Numbered from the stretch's first letter, positions 28,052 through 38,344 are shown. The stretch: DNA of 64,000 nucleotides from Albimonas donghaensis (GCF_900106695.1 NZ_FNMZ01000009.1:98203-162202), one strand, 5' to 3'. Program-made: numbers and translations. The notes: generated from the sequence alone by a model not told the origin.

Positions 28052-29314
28052 ATGACCGGCCGGCCGCCGCGCCCCTCCGGCCCCGCGCGCCCCGGCCGCA
28101 AGGCGAAACACGACGCCCCCGCGCCGAAGGCGGAAGCCAAAACGCCGGCGGCGACGCCCCGCCGCGCCCGCGGCGCGCCGAAGAAACCGCCGCCCGAGGC
28201 GCCGCCCTCCCCCGCCGACCCCGCGGCGCTGACCGCCGAGCTGCTCGCCTGGTACGACCGCCACGCCCGCGCCCTGCCCTGGCGCGTCGGCCCGGCGGAG
28301 CGCGCCCAGGGCGTGCGCCCCGATCCCTACCGGGTCTGGCTGTCGGAGATCATGCTCCAGCAGACCACCGTCCCCCATGCCGCGCCCTATTTCCTGCGCT
28401 TCACCGAGACATGGCCGACCGTCTCCGACCTCGCCGCCGCGCCGGACGACGCGGTGATGGCCGCCTGGGCGGGGCTGGGCTACTACGCCCGCGCCCGCAA
28501 CCTGCTGGCCTGCGCCCGGGCCGTGGCGCGCGACCATGGCGGGGTCTTTCCCGACACCGAGGCCGGCCTGCGCGCCCTGCCCGGCATCGGCCCCTATACC
28601 GCCGCCGCCGTCGCCGCCATCGCCCATGATCGCCCCGCCGCGGTGATGGACGGCAATGTGGAACGGGTCATGGCCCGCCTGCACGCCGTCGAAACCCCGC
28701 TGCCGGAGGTCAAACCCGTGCTGCACGCGCTGGCCGCCCGGCTGACGCCCGAGGACCGGCCGGGGGATCACGCGCAGGCGGTGATGGATCTGGGCGCCAC
28801 GATCTGCGCCCCGCGCAGCCCGGCCTGCGGCCTCTGCCCGTGGCGCGATCCCTGCGCCGGGCGGGCCGCCGGCATCGCCGAGACGCTGCCCCGCAAGACG
28901 CCGAAAGCCGCGAAGCCCCTGCGTCGCGGCGTGGTGTTCGTGGCGGTGAACGCCTCAGGCGCCGTGTTGCTGGAACATCGCCCGGATCGCGGCCTGCTGG
29001 GCGGGACGCTGGGCCTGCCCGGCGACGACTGGGACCGGCGCGGCGGCGGCGAAGGCGAGACGCCCCGCTCCGACGCGACCCTGGCCGGGCTGGCGCCGAT
29101 CAAGGCGGATTGGCGAAAGATTTCCGCCCAGGCCCGCCACGTGTTCACTCATTTCCAACTGGTGCTCGACATCATGGTCGCCACGACAGGAGAAGAGTCT
29201 CGGCCTGCGCACGGCGCATTCGTCCCTCATGCCCGCGCGCAGGCCGACCGCATCCCCACCGTGATGCGCAAGGCGCTTCTGCTCGGGCTCGACGCGCTGG
29301 GGATCGAAGACTGA
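28052..29314 (+). CDS. mutY: A/G-specific adenine glycosylase
   Basis: A 420-residue DNA repair enzyme that removes adenine opposite 8-oxoguanine. After a disordered basic N-terminal extension of about 60 residues come EIMLQQTTVPHAAPYF, the helix-hairpin-helix LPGIGPYTAAAVAAIAH, the catalytic Asp in VMDGNVERV, and the iron-sulfur motif C-x6-C-x2-C-x5-C (CAPRSPACGLCPWRDPC). A NUDIX-like recognition domain closes the protein (HVFTHFQLVL). The ATG at 28052 follows a purine-rich stretch; upstream open frame is GC-rich noise. Confidence 0.95.
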   Translation: MTGRPPRPSGPARPGRKAKHDAPAPKAEAKTPAATPRRARGAPKKPPPEAPPSPADPAALTAELLAWYDRHARALPWRVGPAERAQGVRPDPYRVWLSEIMLQQTTVPHAAPYFLRFTETWPTVSDLAAAPDDAVMAAWAGLGYYARARNLLACARAVARDHGGVFPDTEAGLRALPGIGPYTAAAVAAIAHDRPAAVMDGNVERVMARLHAVETPLPEVKPVLHALAARLTPEDRPGDHAQAVMDLGATICAPRSPACGLCPWRDPCAGRAAGIAETLPRKTPKAAKPLRRGVVFVAVNASGAVLLEHRPDRGLLGGTLGLPGDDWDRRGGGEGETPRSDATLAGLAPIKADWRKISAQARHVFTHFQLVLDIMVATTGEESRPAHGAFVPHARAQADRIPTVMRKALLLGLDALGIED

Positions 29315-29345
29315 CGGACCGGCGCGGCCGAACCGCCGCGCCCGG

Positions 29346-29365
29346 GTCCGCCCCCCCCGGCGGAC
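29346..29365. terminator. short hairpin between convergent mutY and DUF805 genes
   Basis: GTCCGCC (29346-29352) and GGCGGAC (29359-29365) pair around a C-only loop in the 61-bp gap between the two stop codons. It could serve both directions. Confidence 0.5.
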
Positions 29366-29375
29366 GCCGACCGCT

Positions 29376-29777
29376 TCAGGTGCGCTGCAATCCGGTGACG
29401 GAGGAGCCGAAGCGGTTGTCCCGCTCCACCGATGTCCGGGTCAGCATCCACAGCAGCGCCAGCGCGCCGATCACCGGGATCAGCGGCAACAGCAGCCACC
29501 AGCCGCTGCGCCCGACATCGTGCAGGCGCCGGCAGCCCACCGCCAGCGTCGGCGGCAGCAGCGCGACCATGCCGAGCACCGAAATCGGCCGCCCGGCGTC
29601 GAGGGCGAAAGACGGGAAGCCCATCAACGGGGCCGACACCAGCCCGTCGACGATCTGGAACAGCACTTGCAGGCACAGGGCGAAGAGCACCCAGTACCAG
29701 TATTCGGAGCGGGTCGCGCGCCCGCGGAACTCGGCGAAGTTGAGAAGGACGTTCTGGATCGAGTCGCTGAAGGTCAT
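29376..29777 (-). CDS. DUF805 family membrane protein
   Basis: A 133-residue membrane protein of the YhaH/DUF805 family, function unknown. It has the family start NFAEFRGRATRSEYWYWVLF, then three to four hydrophobic segments and the signature CRRLHDVGRSGWWLLLPLIPVIG. The ATG at 29777 is chosen because the family begins there; an upstream Met at 29849 would add 24 residues that do not look like the family. It is convergent with mutY. Confidence 0.85.
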   Translation of the reverse strand: MTFSDSIQNVLLNFAEFRGRATRSEYWYWVLFALCLQVLFQIVDGLVSAPLMGFPSFALDAGRPISVLGMVALLPPTLAVGCRRLHDVGRSGWWLLLPLIPVIGALALLWMLTRTSVERDNRFGSSVTGLQRT

Positions 29778-30131
29778 GGCCAGCCGCTTTCGGCAAAGTG
29801 GAGTGGTCCGCCACAGGTTGATGAACGTTCGGCACGATTCTGGGGACATCGGCGGAACGGAATGCGCCCAAATCCTGCCTTATTTCATCTGAAACTGAAA
29901 GCTATAATGTGAGGAAAGTCGCTCTATCGCCACGTAACGTCCTACAATCGCGAGGTTAGGAAACGAACGGGCGGCGAGGAGCGCGACCGTTGCGCCGCCG
30001 TCATCGCAGCGCAGCGAAAAGGCGAAATGCGCCACGAACATGAACATATCGGAGCGTCCGGGCCTGCGGAATCGGCAAAATGCGCGCGATCGCGTCCGCC
30101 CCCCCGCGGCGTCGCCGGCCTGCGAACGCGA
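29778..30131. other. intergenic region, partly AT-richer
   Basis: The gap between the DUF805 start and the ccrM terminator has lower GC than usual (about 29870-30060) and should hold the DUF805 promoter. A perfect TATAAT lies on the plus strand at 29903-29908 with only a poor -35 (TTATTT), and no gene follows it on that strand. Confidence 0.5.
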
Positions 30132-30163
30132 ACGGACGCCCCCGGGGGTCCGGGGGCGTCCGT
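30132..30163 (-). terminator. terminator hairpin of ccrM
   Basis: A perfect 14-bp stem (30132-30145 with 30150-30163) and GGGT loop lies 80 bp past the ccrM stop. The stem is nearly all GC; the minus-strand tail is only weakly T-rich. Confidence 0.65.
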
Positions 30164-30243
30164 CAAAACGTCGCGGCGGCTGGGGAGGGGCGGGGGGCCG
30201 CCCGGTCAGGCCTGCGCGCCGGGTCCGGCGCGTCGGCCGCGAC

Positions 30244-31537
<1,294 letters not shown>

Positions 31538-31558
<21 letters not shown>

Positions 31559-32227
31559 TTCAACCAAGATGTTGTGTATGGGTCGGAAGCTGCGCCGATG
31601 ATGTGGGGTCACCCCCCAAAGCTTGAGGGCCGCGATATGGGCTGGGGCGCCATAGCCACGGTTGGCCTCCCAGCCGTATTCGGGGTGCAACACGGCCAGC
31701 CGATCCATCTCCGCGTCCCGCTCGGTCTTGGCCAGGATCGACGCCGCGGCGATGGAGACGGAGCGCGCATCCCCCTTGATCAGCCAGCCGGAGGGACAGG
31801 GCAGGCCCGGCGGAACCCGGCGCCCGTCGATCAGCGCGAAGGCCGGCGGGCGGGGCAGCCCCTCCACCGCGCGGATCATGGCGAGGTCGGCGGCGCGGCC
31901 CAGCCCGAGGCGGTCGATCTCCTCCACGCTCGCCACGCCCACGGCCCAGTCGGCGCAGGCCTTCAGCTCGGCGGCCAGCGCCTCGCGCCTTCGGGCGGTG
32001 AGCTTCTTGGAGTCGTTCAGCCCCTGCGGGATCGCGTCGGGGTTCAGCACCACGGCGCCGGCATGGACCGGCCCCGCCCAGGGGCCGCGGCCGGCCTCGT
32101 CCACGCCGCAGACCAGGGCGCCGGCGGGCAAGCGGGCCAGCGCCTCGGTCTCGTGCGCGTGATCCGGGGCCGGGGGCAGGATCAGGGGCGGTCGGGGCGC
32201 CTTGGGGCCGGTCTTGCGGGGGGGCAT
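31538..32227 (-). CDS. rnhB: ribonuclease HII
   Basis: A 229-residue RNase HII that cuts RNA in RNA-DNA hybrids and single ribonucleotides in DNA. The metal site is visible: Asp43-Glu44 in GVDEAGRGPWAGP, Asp in ALIDGRR and the SIAAASILAKTERD motif. The C-terminus GYGAPAHIAALKLWGVTPHHR is typical. The ATG at 32227 has AGGAGAG just upstream; the earlier Met at 32245 does not. It lies 91 bp before ccrM on the same strand, a pairing common in Rhodobacterales. Confidence 0.94.
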
Positions 32228-32294
32228 GGTCTCTCCTCTCGCCATCGGCCCCCCGCTTAGCGCGGTTCGGGCGTCGGCGGGAGGCGCCCGCGCC

Positions 32295-33440
32295 TCAGAA
32301 CCCCATTGAAAGCTGGTCCCCCGGCCGTTGCGGGCAGCGGAACAGGTCGGTGCGCAGCGGCTCGGGCTTGCCGGCCAGGCCGAACCTTCGAGCGGCGCCG
32401 TGGAAACGCCGGCGCAGCAGGTCGGCCCAGACCCCCTGCCCGCTCATCCTCCGCCCGAAGCGCGAGTCGTAGTCCTTGCCGCCATGCAGTTCCCGCACCC
32501 GGCCCATGACGCGCTCCGCCGCGTCGGGGCGATGTTCCTCCAGCCATTCCTGGAACAGCGCCCGCACCTCCAGCGGCAGGCGCAGCACGATGTAGCCGGC
32601 GGATTTCGCGCCGGCGCGCGACGCGGCTTCGAGGATCCGCTCCAGTTCGTGATCGGTCAGGGCGGGGATCACCGGGGCGACCATCACCCCGGTCGGGCAG
32701 CCCGCCCGGCTCAGCGCCGCGATCGCCCGAAGGCGCGCCTGCGGAGAGGCGGCGCGCGGCTCCAGCGTGCGGCCAAGCCGGTGGTCGAGCGTGGTGATCG
32801 ACAGGAACACCCGCGCCAGCCCCTGACGCCCCATCTCGCCCAGGATGTCCACGTCGCGGGTCACCCCGGCGCCCTTGGTGACGATGGAAACCGGGTGGCG
32901 ATGGGCGCGCAGCACCTCCAGCAGCTCACGGGTGATGCGCCTTTCCCGTTCCAGCGGCTGATAGGGGTCGGTGTTGGTCCCCATGGCGATGGGCCGGCAG
33001 AGGTATCCGCGGGCGCGCAGCTCCTCCGCCAAACGTGCCGGGGCGTCGGGCTTGATGAGGATCTTCGTCTCGAAATCCAGCCCCGGCGACATGCCCAGAT
33101 AGGCGTGGCTCGGCCGGGCGAAACAGTAGACGCAGCCATGCTCGCAGCCCCGATAGGGGTTGATCGAGCGGTCGAAGGGCAGGTCCGGGCTGGAATTGCG
33201 CGCGATGACCGAACGGGAATGGTCGTGCAGCACCTCGGTGCGCAGGGGGGCGGGGGGCTCGGCCTCCGCCGTATCGGGGCCGTGCCAGCCGTCATCCACC
33301 GGGGCGCGGGTCGTCGGCTCGAACCGCCCCGCGCGGTTGCTGGCGGCGCCCCTTCCATGCCGCCGCGCGGGCGCCACCCCGGCCCGGTCGTCGCCGGTCC
33401 AGGCGCCCCCGGCCTCTTCCATTCCGAACAGGTCGTCCAT
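32295..33440 (-). CDS. radical SAM protein, PA0069/SplB-like family
   Basis: A 381-residue radical SAM protein. The cluster motif is Cys99-x3-Cys103-x2-Cys106 (CEHGCVYC) in NPYRGCEHGCVYCFARPSH. Further family pieces are FETKILIK, GTNTDPYQPLERERRITR and VFLSITTLDHRLGRTLEPR. It is related to spore photoproduct lyase-like enzymes, and the PA0069 family has no assigned reaction. The first 60 residues are low in complexity. It stands alone between rnhB and the DksA-like gene with its own gaps. Confidence 0.88.
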   Translation of the reverse strand: MDDLFGMEEAGGAWTGDDRAGVAPARRHGRGAASNRAGRFEPTTRAPVDDGWHGPDTAEAEPPAPLRTEVLHDHSRSVIARNSSPDLPFDRSINPYRGCEHGCVYCFARPSHAYLGMSPGLDFETKILIKPDAPARLAEELRARGYLCRPIAMGTNTDPYQPLERERRITRELLEVLRAHRHPVSIVTKGAGVTRDVDILGEMGRQGLARVFLSITTLDHRLGRTLEPRAASPQARLRAIAALSRAGCPTGVMVAPVIPALTDHELERILEAASRAGAKSAGYIVLRLPLEVRALFQEWLEEHRPDAAERVMGRVRELHGGKDYDSRFGRRMSGQGVWADLLRRRFHGAARRFGLAGKPEPLRTDLFRCPQRPGDQLSMGF

Positions 33441-33525
33441 CGACTCAGGCCCTCCGCTGGGACCCGAGACTGACGGAACATTGCGGGAACATCAAGAGAT
33501 GTCCGGCCCGCCGGACGCCCCCCGC

Positions 33526-33852
33526 TCAGGCCACCTTGCCGACGCAGGTGACGCAGACCGCGGCATAGGGCGCCAGGTCGAGCCGCGCCTCGGGGATCCG
33601 TTCCCCGCAGTTCACGCATTCGCCGAAGGTCCCGTGCGCCACGCGATCCAGGGCGGCGCGGATCTGGCGAACCTCCTGCAGACCGGCCTCGCCCAGACCT
33701 TCCAGCACCTCGTCGTTCTCGGCCGCCGTCGCCTGCTCCTCGAAATCGGCGGGGCGCCCCTTGTCGAGATCCTCGTCGATGCGGTGCAGCCGGCCTTCCA
33801 GCTCGGCCAGGCGGGTTTCCAGCACGGTCTTGTAGTGGTCTGCGGATTTCAT
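33526..33852 (-). CDS. TraR/DksA-type zinc finger protein
   Basis: A 108-residue protein with an N-terminal helical hairpin (LETRLAELEGRLHRIDEDLDKG) and a C-terminal zinc finger of four Cys (79, 82, 100, 103; CVNC-x17-CVTC). DksA/TraR proteins enter the RNA polymerase secondary channel. This one is shorter than DksA (about 150), and the tip has EEQATAAENDEVLEGL, so it belongs to the short TraR-like group. Direct ppGpp synergy is not shown by sequence. Confidence 0.85.
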   Translation of the reverse strand: MKSADHYKTVLETRLAELEGRLHRIDEDLDKGRPADFEEQATAAENDEVLEGLGEAGLQEVRQIRAALDRVAHGTFGECVNCGERIPEARLDLAPYAAVCVTCVGKVA

Positions 33853-33905
33853 GGCGGTTCCTCGTTGGTCCTTGTCGGTCCTTAACGGAAACCAGCCTGA
33901 ACCTC

Positions 33906-34763
33906 TCAGCCGCGCCAGTCCAGCAATCGCCGCTCCAGCCGGCCGATGAGAAAGCTCACCGCCAGCCCCAGCGCCGACAGGATCGCCACCCCGCAGAACA
34001 GGCTTTCGAGGTCGTAGAGCGACCCGGCCGTCAGCACGAAGGCGCCCACGCCATGTTCGGCGCCCAGCATCTCGGCGGCGACCAGCAGGATGATGGCGAT
34101 GGCCAGCGACACCCGCATGCCCGACAGGATCGCGGGCGCGGCGCCCGGCAGCACGATCTTCAGCACGATGGAGCGCCAGGAGAGCCCGAAGCTCTGCCCC
34201 ATGCGGATCAGCGAGCGGTCCACATTGTCCACCCCGCCATAGGTGGCGACGACGGTGGGGGTGAACACGCCGAAGGCGATCAGCGCGTATTTGGAGGCCT
34301 CGTCGATGCCGAACCAGATCACGAACAGCGGCAGCAGCGCGATCTTGGGCACCGGAAACAGCGCGGCGACCAGCGGCGCCAGCCCGGCGCGGGCGAGCGA
34401 AAAGAGCCCGATCATCAGCCCCACGCCGATCCCCGCCGCCAGCCCCAGCGCGGAGCCCACGGCCAGCCGCCCCAGCGACGGCCCCAGATGCTCCCACAGC
34501 CGCCCCGAGGCCCAGAGCTCTCCGAACACCGCCGCCACCGCGGAGGGACGCGGCAGGGTCAGCGGCGTGATCCAGCCGGACGCGGAGCCCCATTCCCAGA
34601 TCCCGATCAGCAGCACGAACAGCAGCGGCCCGGCCCAGGCCCGCCCGCTGGGCTGAAAACCGCCGCCGCGGAACGGCACCGGGCGCGGCGCGCCGGCGGC
34701 GGGCGCGCCGGTCCGCGCGGACGCGGGGGCGGCGGGGGCGGCGTCGAGGGTCGCGTCGGTCAT
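33906..34763 (-). CDS. ABC transporter permease, SsuC/TauC/ThiX type
   Basis: A 285-residue BPD_transp_1 permease with six predicted membrane segments after an Ala/Pro-rich cytoplasmic N-terminus of about 40 residues. The EAA-like loop region (SFGLSWRSIVLKIVLPGAAPAIL) contacts the ATPase. Sequence type is NitT/TauT (nitrate, sulfonate, thiamine-precursor) importers. It is last in the order substrate-binding protein, ATPase, permease, with gaps of 17 and 22 bp, so one transcript is likely. Substrate unknown. Confidence 0.92.
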   Translation of the reverse strand: MTDATLDAAPAAPASARTGAPAAGAPRPVPFRGGGFQPSGRAWAGPLLFVLLIGIWEWGSASGWITPLTLPRPSAVAAVFGELWASGRLWEHLGPSLGRLAVGSALGLAAGIGVGLMIGLFSLARAGLAPLVAALFPVPKIALLPLFVIWFGIDEASKYALIAFGVFTPTVVATYGGVDNVDRSLIRMGQSFGLSWRSIVLKIVLPGAAPAILSGMRVSLAIAIILLVAAEMLGAEHGVGAFVLTAGSLYDLESLFCGVAILSALGLAVSFLIGRLERRLLDWRG

Positions 34764-34785
34764 GGGAAAATCCTCTCGGCCGGGG

Positions 34786-35553
34786 TCAGGCGCCGGTCAG
34801 CTCGCGGTCGGCGTCGGCGGCTTCCTCGCGCAGCAGGCGCCACAGGTCGGCCTGCACGGCGACCAGCGCGGGGTCGTCGGGGCGCCGGTCCTCCAGGGGC
34901 GTGTCGATCTCGGCGATCTCGCGCACCTGTCCGGGGCGGCGCGACAGCACCGCGATGCGATGGCCCAGCCGCACCGCCTCGGCCAGGTTGTGGGTGACGT
35001 AGACGGCGGTGAAGCGTTCCCGCCCCCACAGCGCCACCAGGTCGTCCATCAGCAGTTCGCGGGTCTGGGCGTCCAGCGCCGACAGCGGCTCGTCCATCAG
35101 CATCACCGCGGGCCGCGCCGCCAGCGCGCGCGCGATGGCCACCCGCTGCCGCATCCCGCCCGAAAGCTGCCGGGGCCAGGCCTTCGCGAAATCGGTCAGG
35201 CGGGTGCGGGCCAGCACGTCGGCCACGATCTCGTCCCGCTCGGCCCGCGACAGGGGGTGATCCTCCAGCACCAGCCGGATGTTGCCGGCCACCGTGCGCC
35301 AGGGCAGCAGGGCGAAATGCTGGAACACGTAGGTCAGCGGGTTCAGCGACCCCGCCGGCGGGTCGCCCAGCATCAGCGCCCGCCCGGCATCCGGCCGCTC
35401 CAGCCCGCCCAGCAGGCGCAGCAGCGTGGACTTCCCGCAGCCCGAAGGCCCGACGAGGCAGGTGATCCGCCCCGCCGGCGCCTCCAGCGTCACGTCGCGC
35501 AGGACCTCGACCCCGCCATAGGCGTGGCTTACGGCGTCGAGCCTCAGGTCCAT
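34786..35553 (-). CDS. ABC transporter ATP-binding protein, SsuB/TauB type
   Basis: A 255-residue ATPase with Walker A GPSGCGKS (35-42), Q-loop (TYVFQHFALLPWRTV), ABC signature LSGGMRQRVAIARAL, Walker B AVMLMDEPLSALD and the switch His in VTHNLAEAV. The Q-loop and signature match the nitrate/sulfonate/taurine group. It couples ATP hydrolysis to the permease at 33906. It starts 17 bp after the substrate-binding protein stop. Confidence 0.94.
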   Translation of the reverse strand: MDLRLDAVSHAYGGVEVLRDVTLEAPAGRITCLVGPSGCGKSTLLRLLGGLERPDAGRALMLGDPPAGSLNPLTYVFQHFALLPWRTVAGNIRLVLEDHPLSRAERDEIVADVLARTRLTDFAKAWPRQLSGGMRQRVAIARALAARPAVMLMDEPLSALDAQTRELLMDDLVALWGRERFTAVYVTHNLAEAVRLGHRIAVLSRRPGQVREIAEIDTPLEDRRPDDPALVAVQADLWRLLREEAADADRELTGA

Positions 35554-35570
35554 GCGCGTCGTCCTTTCGT

Positions 35571-36596
35571 TCAGAGCGTGTCGACGTAGCTGTCGTCGAC
35601 CAGCATCTCCATGGAGACCTCGTCCTTCACCAGCCCCTCGGACTTGAACCAGGAGAGCTGGTCGCCGATCGAGTCCATGTTCAGCGCCGCGCCGGCGTTG
35701 ATGCGCATGGCGCCGTTGACGATGGAGCGGGAGGCCTTCTCGTAGGGCTGATCGGCGTAGACGTATTTGTGGATCAGGCGGGTCATCGCCTCGGCCCCGT
35801 CATCGCCCTCGGTGCGGTCCACCAGCGCGGCGTTGAAATCCGCGGCGCCCCGGGCGAAGGCGGCGAGGAAGGCCTCGGTCTTGGCCTTCTCGTTCGCGGC
35901 GTTCTGGGCGGAGGTGAACACGGTCGTCACCTGGTAGTCGGGGATGTAGTCCGCGACCATGCCGATATGCTTCACCGCGCCACCGCCGACCAGCGCCTTG
36001 CCGATATGGGGCACGATCGACCAGGCGTCGATCTGGGAGGACTTCAGCGCCCCGATCACCGCGCCGACCTTCTGAAGCGGCTTGAACTTCAGGTCGTCGA
36101 TGCCCTCGGCCGCGGCGATCTTCGAGCCCATGTAGTGGAACGACGACCCCGCCGTGGTGATCCCGAAGTTCCGCCCGCCGAGCCGCGCCGGCGTGGTCAC
36201 GCCCTGGTCATAGGCGGCGACGGAGGCGAGGATCATCTGGCCGTCGACCCCCTGCTCTTCCTGCAGCGCGCCGCCGATGACCTTGGCCGCGCCCTTCTCG
36301 GCCAGCGAGATCAGCCCGCCGGAAATCGCCGTGACCCCGAAATCCGCATCGCGCGAGGCGATGGCGACGGCCATCGGCTGGGCGGCCTGGAAGAAGCGGA
36401 AATCGACGTCGAGCCCGGCCTCTTTGAAATAACCCCGCTCATAGGCCACGAAGGAGGCCGCGTGCGAGGTGAAGCGCAGCGCGCCGACCGTCACCTTGGA
36501 GGCGGCGCGGGCCGGGGCGTAGAGCCCGGTCCCCGCAAGAGCGGCGGAGGCGCCGAGCGCGCCGAGCGCGTGGCGACGGGTAAGACGGACGGTCAT
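35571..36596 (-). CDS. ABC transporter substrate-binding protein, NMT1/THI5-like
   Basis: A 341-residue exported protein. The N-terminus TRRHALGALGASAALAG contains a twin-arginine-like motif and an Ala-rich core, with cleavage likely after ARA near residue 32, so Tat export is possible. The mature part has the NMT1/SsuA pattern: SKVTVGALRFTSHAASFVAYERGYFKEAG split over the first strand and helix, AIASRDADFGV, and GGRNFGITTAGS. The ligand is not predictable. First gene of the SBP-ATPase-permease set; its promoter would be in the 36597-37227 gap. Confidence 0.9.
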   Translation of the reverse strand: MTVRLTRRHALGALGASAALAGTGLYAPARAASKVTVGALRFTSHAASFVAYERGYFKEAGLDVDFRFFQAAQPMAVAIASRDADFGVTAISGGLISLAEKGAAKVIGGALQEEQGVDGQMILASVAAYDQGVTTPARLGGRNFGITTAGSSFHYMGSKIAAAEGIDDLKFKPLQKVGAVIGALKSSQIDAWSIVPHIGKALVGGGAVKHIGMVADYIPDYQVTTVFTSAQNAANEKAKTEAFLAAFARGAADFNAALVDRTEGDDGAEAMTRLIHKYVYADQPYEKASRSIVNGAMRINAGAALNMDSIGDQLSWFKSEGLVKDEVSMEMLVDDSYVDTL

Positions 36597-36749
36597 GGCG
36601 TGGCTCCTCCCAGGGGGCGATCCTGCGCCCTCTGTTCGGGGCGCGTTCAGGGGCGAGGATAGGAGGGGGCGGACGCCGCGCTGTCAACCGCAGGAGGCCT
36701 CCCGGCGACGCGAGGGCCCGCCTTTTCACGCCACGTCAGGCCGCCGTTT

Positions 36750-36773
36750 CCGAGGCGCCCGCGGGCGCCTCGG
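36750..36773. repeat. perfect 24-bp palindrome
   Basis: CCGAGGCGCCCG followed directly by CGGGCGCCTCGG, with no spacer. It could be a protein-binding site or simply a by-product of GC richness. A cruciform or hairpin is possible. Confidence 0.6.
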
Positions 36774-37227
36774 CCGCGCGCGCCCAGCGGACCCGCTGCC
36801 GTCGCGGCGGGGAAACGCCTCGATCCCGACCAGCGGGCGGCGCGTGGCGCGCCGCGAGGTGCTCCGCCGTCGTTCAGGCGTGCGGGGGGGTAAGGAACGA
36901 CGGCGGAGCGCGGAGCCCGGCCCGTCGGGGGGCGGGCCTTGCTCCGCGAGGGCGCGCATGCGCGCGCTCGGGGGGTGCAACGGCGAGGCCGTCCTCCCCC
37001 GCAAACGCGGCCGGGCGGTTCAGCCGGACGGATGGACTGGGGGGCCATCGCCCGGCACGCGAACCCGACCTCCGACCCGCCCTCTCGGACCGGAAGCCGA
37101 TACCCGACCGCTGACCGCCGAACCGACTGTCCAGGCCGGATCAACGATCGCCATCCACCCGCCGAAGGTCCGAAGGAACCCCGGGCGCGCCGATGGCGGG
37201 CCGCATATCGGAGTTGTTCATAACATT

Positions 37228-37260
37228 GTCAATGACACTGACTATATCATTCTCATTGAC
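37228..37260. promoter_or_regulatory. inverted repeat upstream of the TetR gene
   Basis: GTCAATGA (37228-37235) and TCATTGAC (37253-37260) form an 8-bp inverted repeat with a 17-bp AT-rich spacer, 66 bp before the chosen start. The position and symmetry fit a TetR-family operator that would control this gene and perhaps the divergent ABC genes. Confidence 0.5.
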
Positions 37261-37325
37261 TTGATCCGGCGTCGGTTGCGACCTTGCGCAACCCTTGCTT
37301 CGCCGCCCGTTCCCCAGGATCCGCC

Positions 37326-37952
37326 TTGCCCCTGCCCCGTAAGAAAAAGCGGCTGACAGCCAAGGACTTGCAACGGGAGGCGACCCGCGCGCGACTGCTC
37401 GACGCGGCCCGTCGGCTGTTCGAGGCGCATGGCTACAACGCGGTCTCGACCACCGAGATCGCGCGCGAGGCAGGGGTGACGCATGGCCTGATCCACGCCC
37501 ATTTCCACGCCAAGGCCGGGCTGCTGTTCGAACTGATCGCCGAATCCAACGCCGCCCAGACCGACGCCGCCTGGAACGCGGCCCGGGCCGAGCGGTCGCT
37601 GGAGGCGCGGATCGCGGCGATCCTGCGGGTCTTCGCGGAGGCCGACGCCTCGGACCCGGAACTGCTGGGGGTGATGGAGGGCTATTTCTGGCAATGGCCC
37701 GAGGCGCTGGAGCAGCGCAACCGCGAACAGCGCGTCGCCGGGCTGGCGCCCCTGCACTGGGCGTTGCAGCAGGGCGTGTCGAAGGGCGAGCTGCGGGCGG
37801 ACCTGGACCTCGACCGGACGGTGAAGGCGCTGTTCGCGATCTACACAATGACCCTGCGCGCCGCGGTGTTCGACGACGCCGCGCCCGCCGCCTGCGCCGA
37901 CGAGGCGACGGCGCAGGCCTTGCTGCTGATCGACGGCGCCCGCCCCCGCTGA
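37326..37952 (+). CDS. TetR/AcrR family transcriptional regulator
   Basis: About 208 residues. The N-terminal helix-turn-helix is clear: TRARLLDAARRLFEAHGYNAVSTTEIAREAGV followed by HGLIHAHFHAKAGLL, given here in parts of one domain spanning about 15-65. The C-terminal ligand domain is all-helical and diverged. There is no ATG at the right place; the TTG at 37326 has AGGA about 8 nt upstream, and another TTG at 37284 is the alternative. The inverted repeat at 37228-37260 suggests autoregulation. Possible targets are the divergent ABC importer and the catabolic genes at 38012-40664. Confidence 0.82.
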   Translation: MPLPRKKKRLTAKDLQREATRARLLDAARRLFEAHGYNAVSTTEIAREAGVTHGLIHAHFHAKAGLLFELIAESNAAQTDAAWNAARAERSLEARIAAILRVFAEADASDPELLGVMEGYFWQWPEALEQRNREQRVAGLAPLHWALQQGVSKGELRADLDLDRTVKALFAIYTMTLRAAVFDDAAPAACADEATAQALLLIDGARPR

Positions 37953-38011
37953 TCCCGCCTCGCGCGCGGGACGGGATCGCCCGGGCGGCGTTCGGGGCCG
38001 CCGGCGGGCGG

Positions 38012-38227
38012 TCAGGCCGAGGTGGTTTCGGGCGCCTTGGCCTTGGCACTGGCCTTGCTGACGCCGGCGGCGGCGAAATCGCCGGCCGGGATCTCGTTGA
38101 CGATGATCCGCACCGATTCCGCCGGCGCGCCGAGGCTGCGGCACACCGCGTCGGTCACCTCGCGATACATGGCGTCCTTCTGGGCCTGGCTGCGGCCTTC
38201 GATCAGGGTGATGTTGAGAACGGGCAT
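38012..38227 (-). CDS. tautomerase family protein (4-oxalocrotonate tautomerase type)
   Basis: This 71-residue subunit-sized tautomerase starts MPVLNITLIEGRS; after Met removal Pro1 is the catalytic base, and the Arg and Lys pattern RSQAQKDAMYREVTDAV follows the 4-OT fold. The tail (SKASAKAKAPETTSA) is low in complexity. The ATG at 38227 is preceded by AGGAGA; an upstream Met would hide the essential Pro, so it is rejected. It lies next to the mandelate-racemase-like gene on the same strand. Confidence 0.9.
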   Translation of the reverse strand: MPVLNITLIEGRSQAQKDAMYREVTDAVCRSLGAPAESVRIIVNEIPAGDFAAAGVSKASAKAKAPETTSA

Positions 38228-38344
38228 TCGGCGTCTCCTGCGCAGGAATGAGATCAGGCGAACCATGCGCCCCCGCGCCGGGCGGCGTCCAGACGCTCCG
38301 GCGCGGCGCGGGCGGGGGGGCCGGGGGCGCGGGCGACCGCGGGT

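Larger units (their letters stand above)
36597..37325. other. intergenic region between divergent ABC and TetR genes
   Basis: About 730 bp without a supported gene. It holds a perfect 24-bp palindrome (36750-36773) and, at its right end, a sharply AT-rich stretch (about 37205-37265) with an inverted repeat that looks like an operator. Confidence 0.55.
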
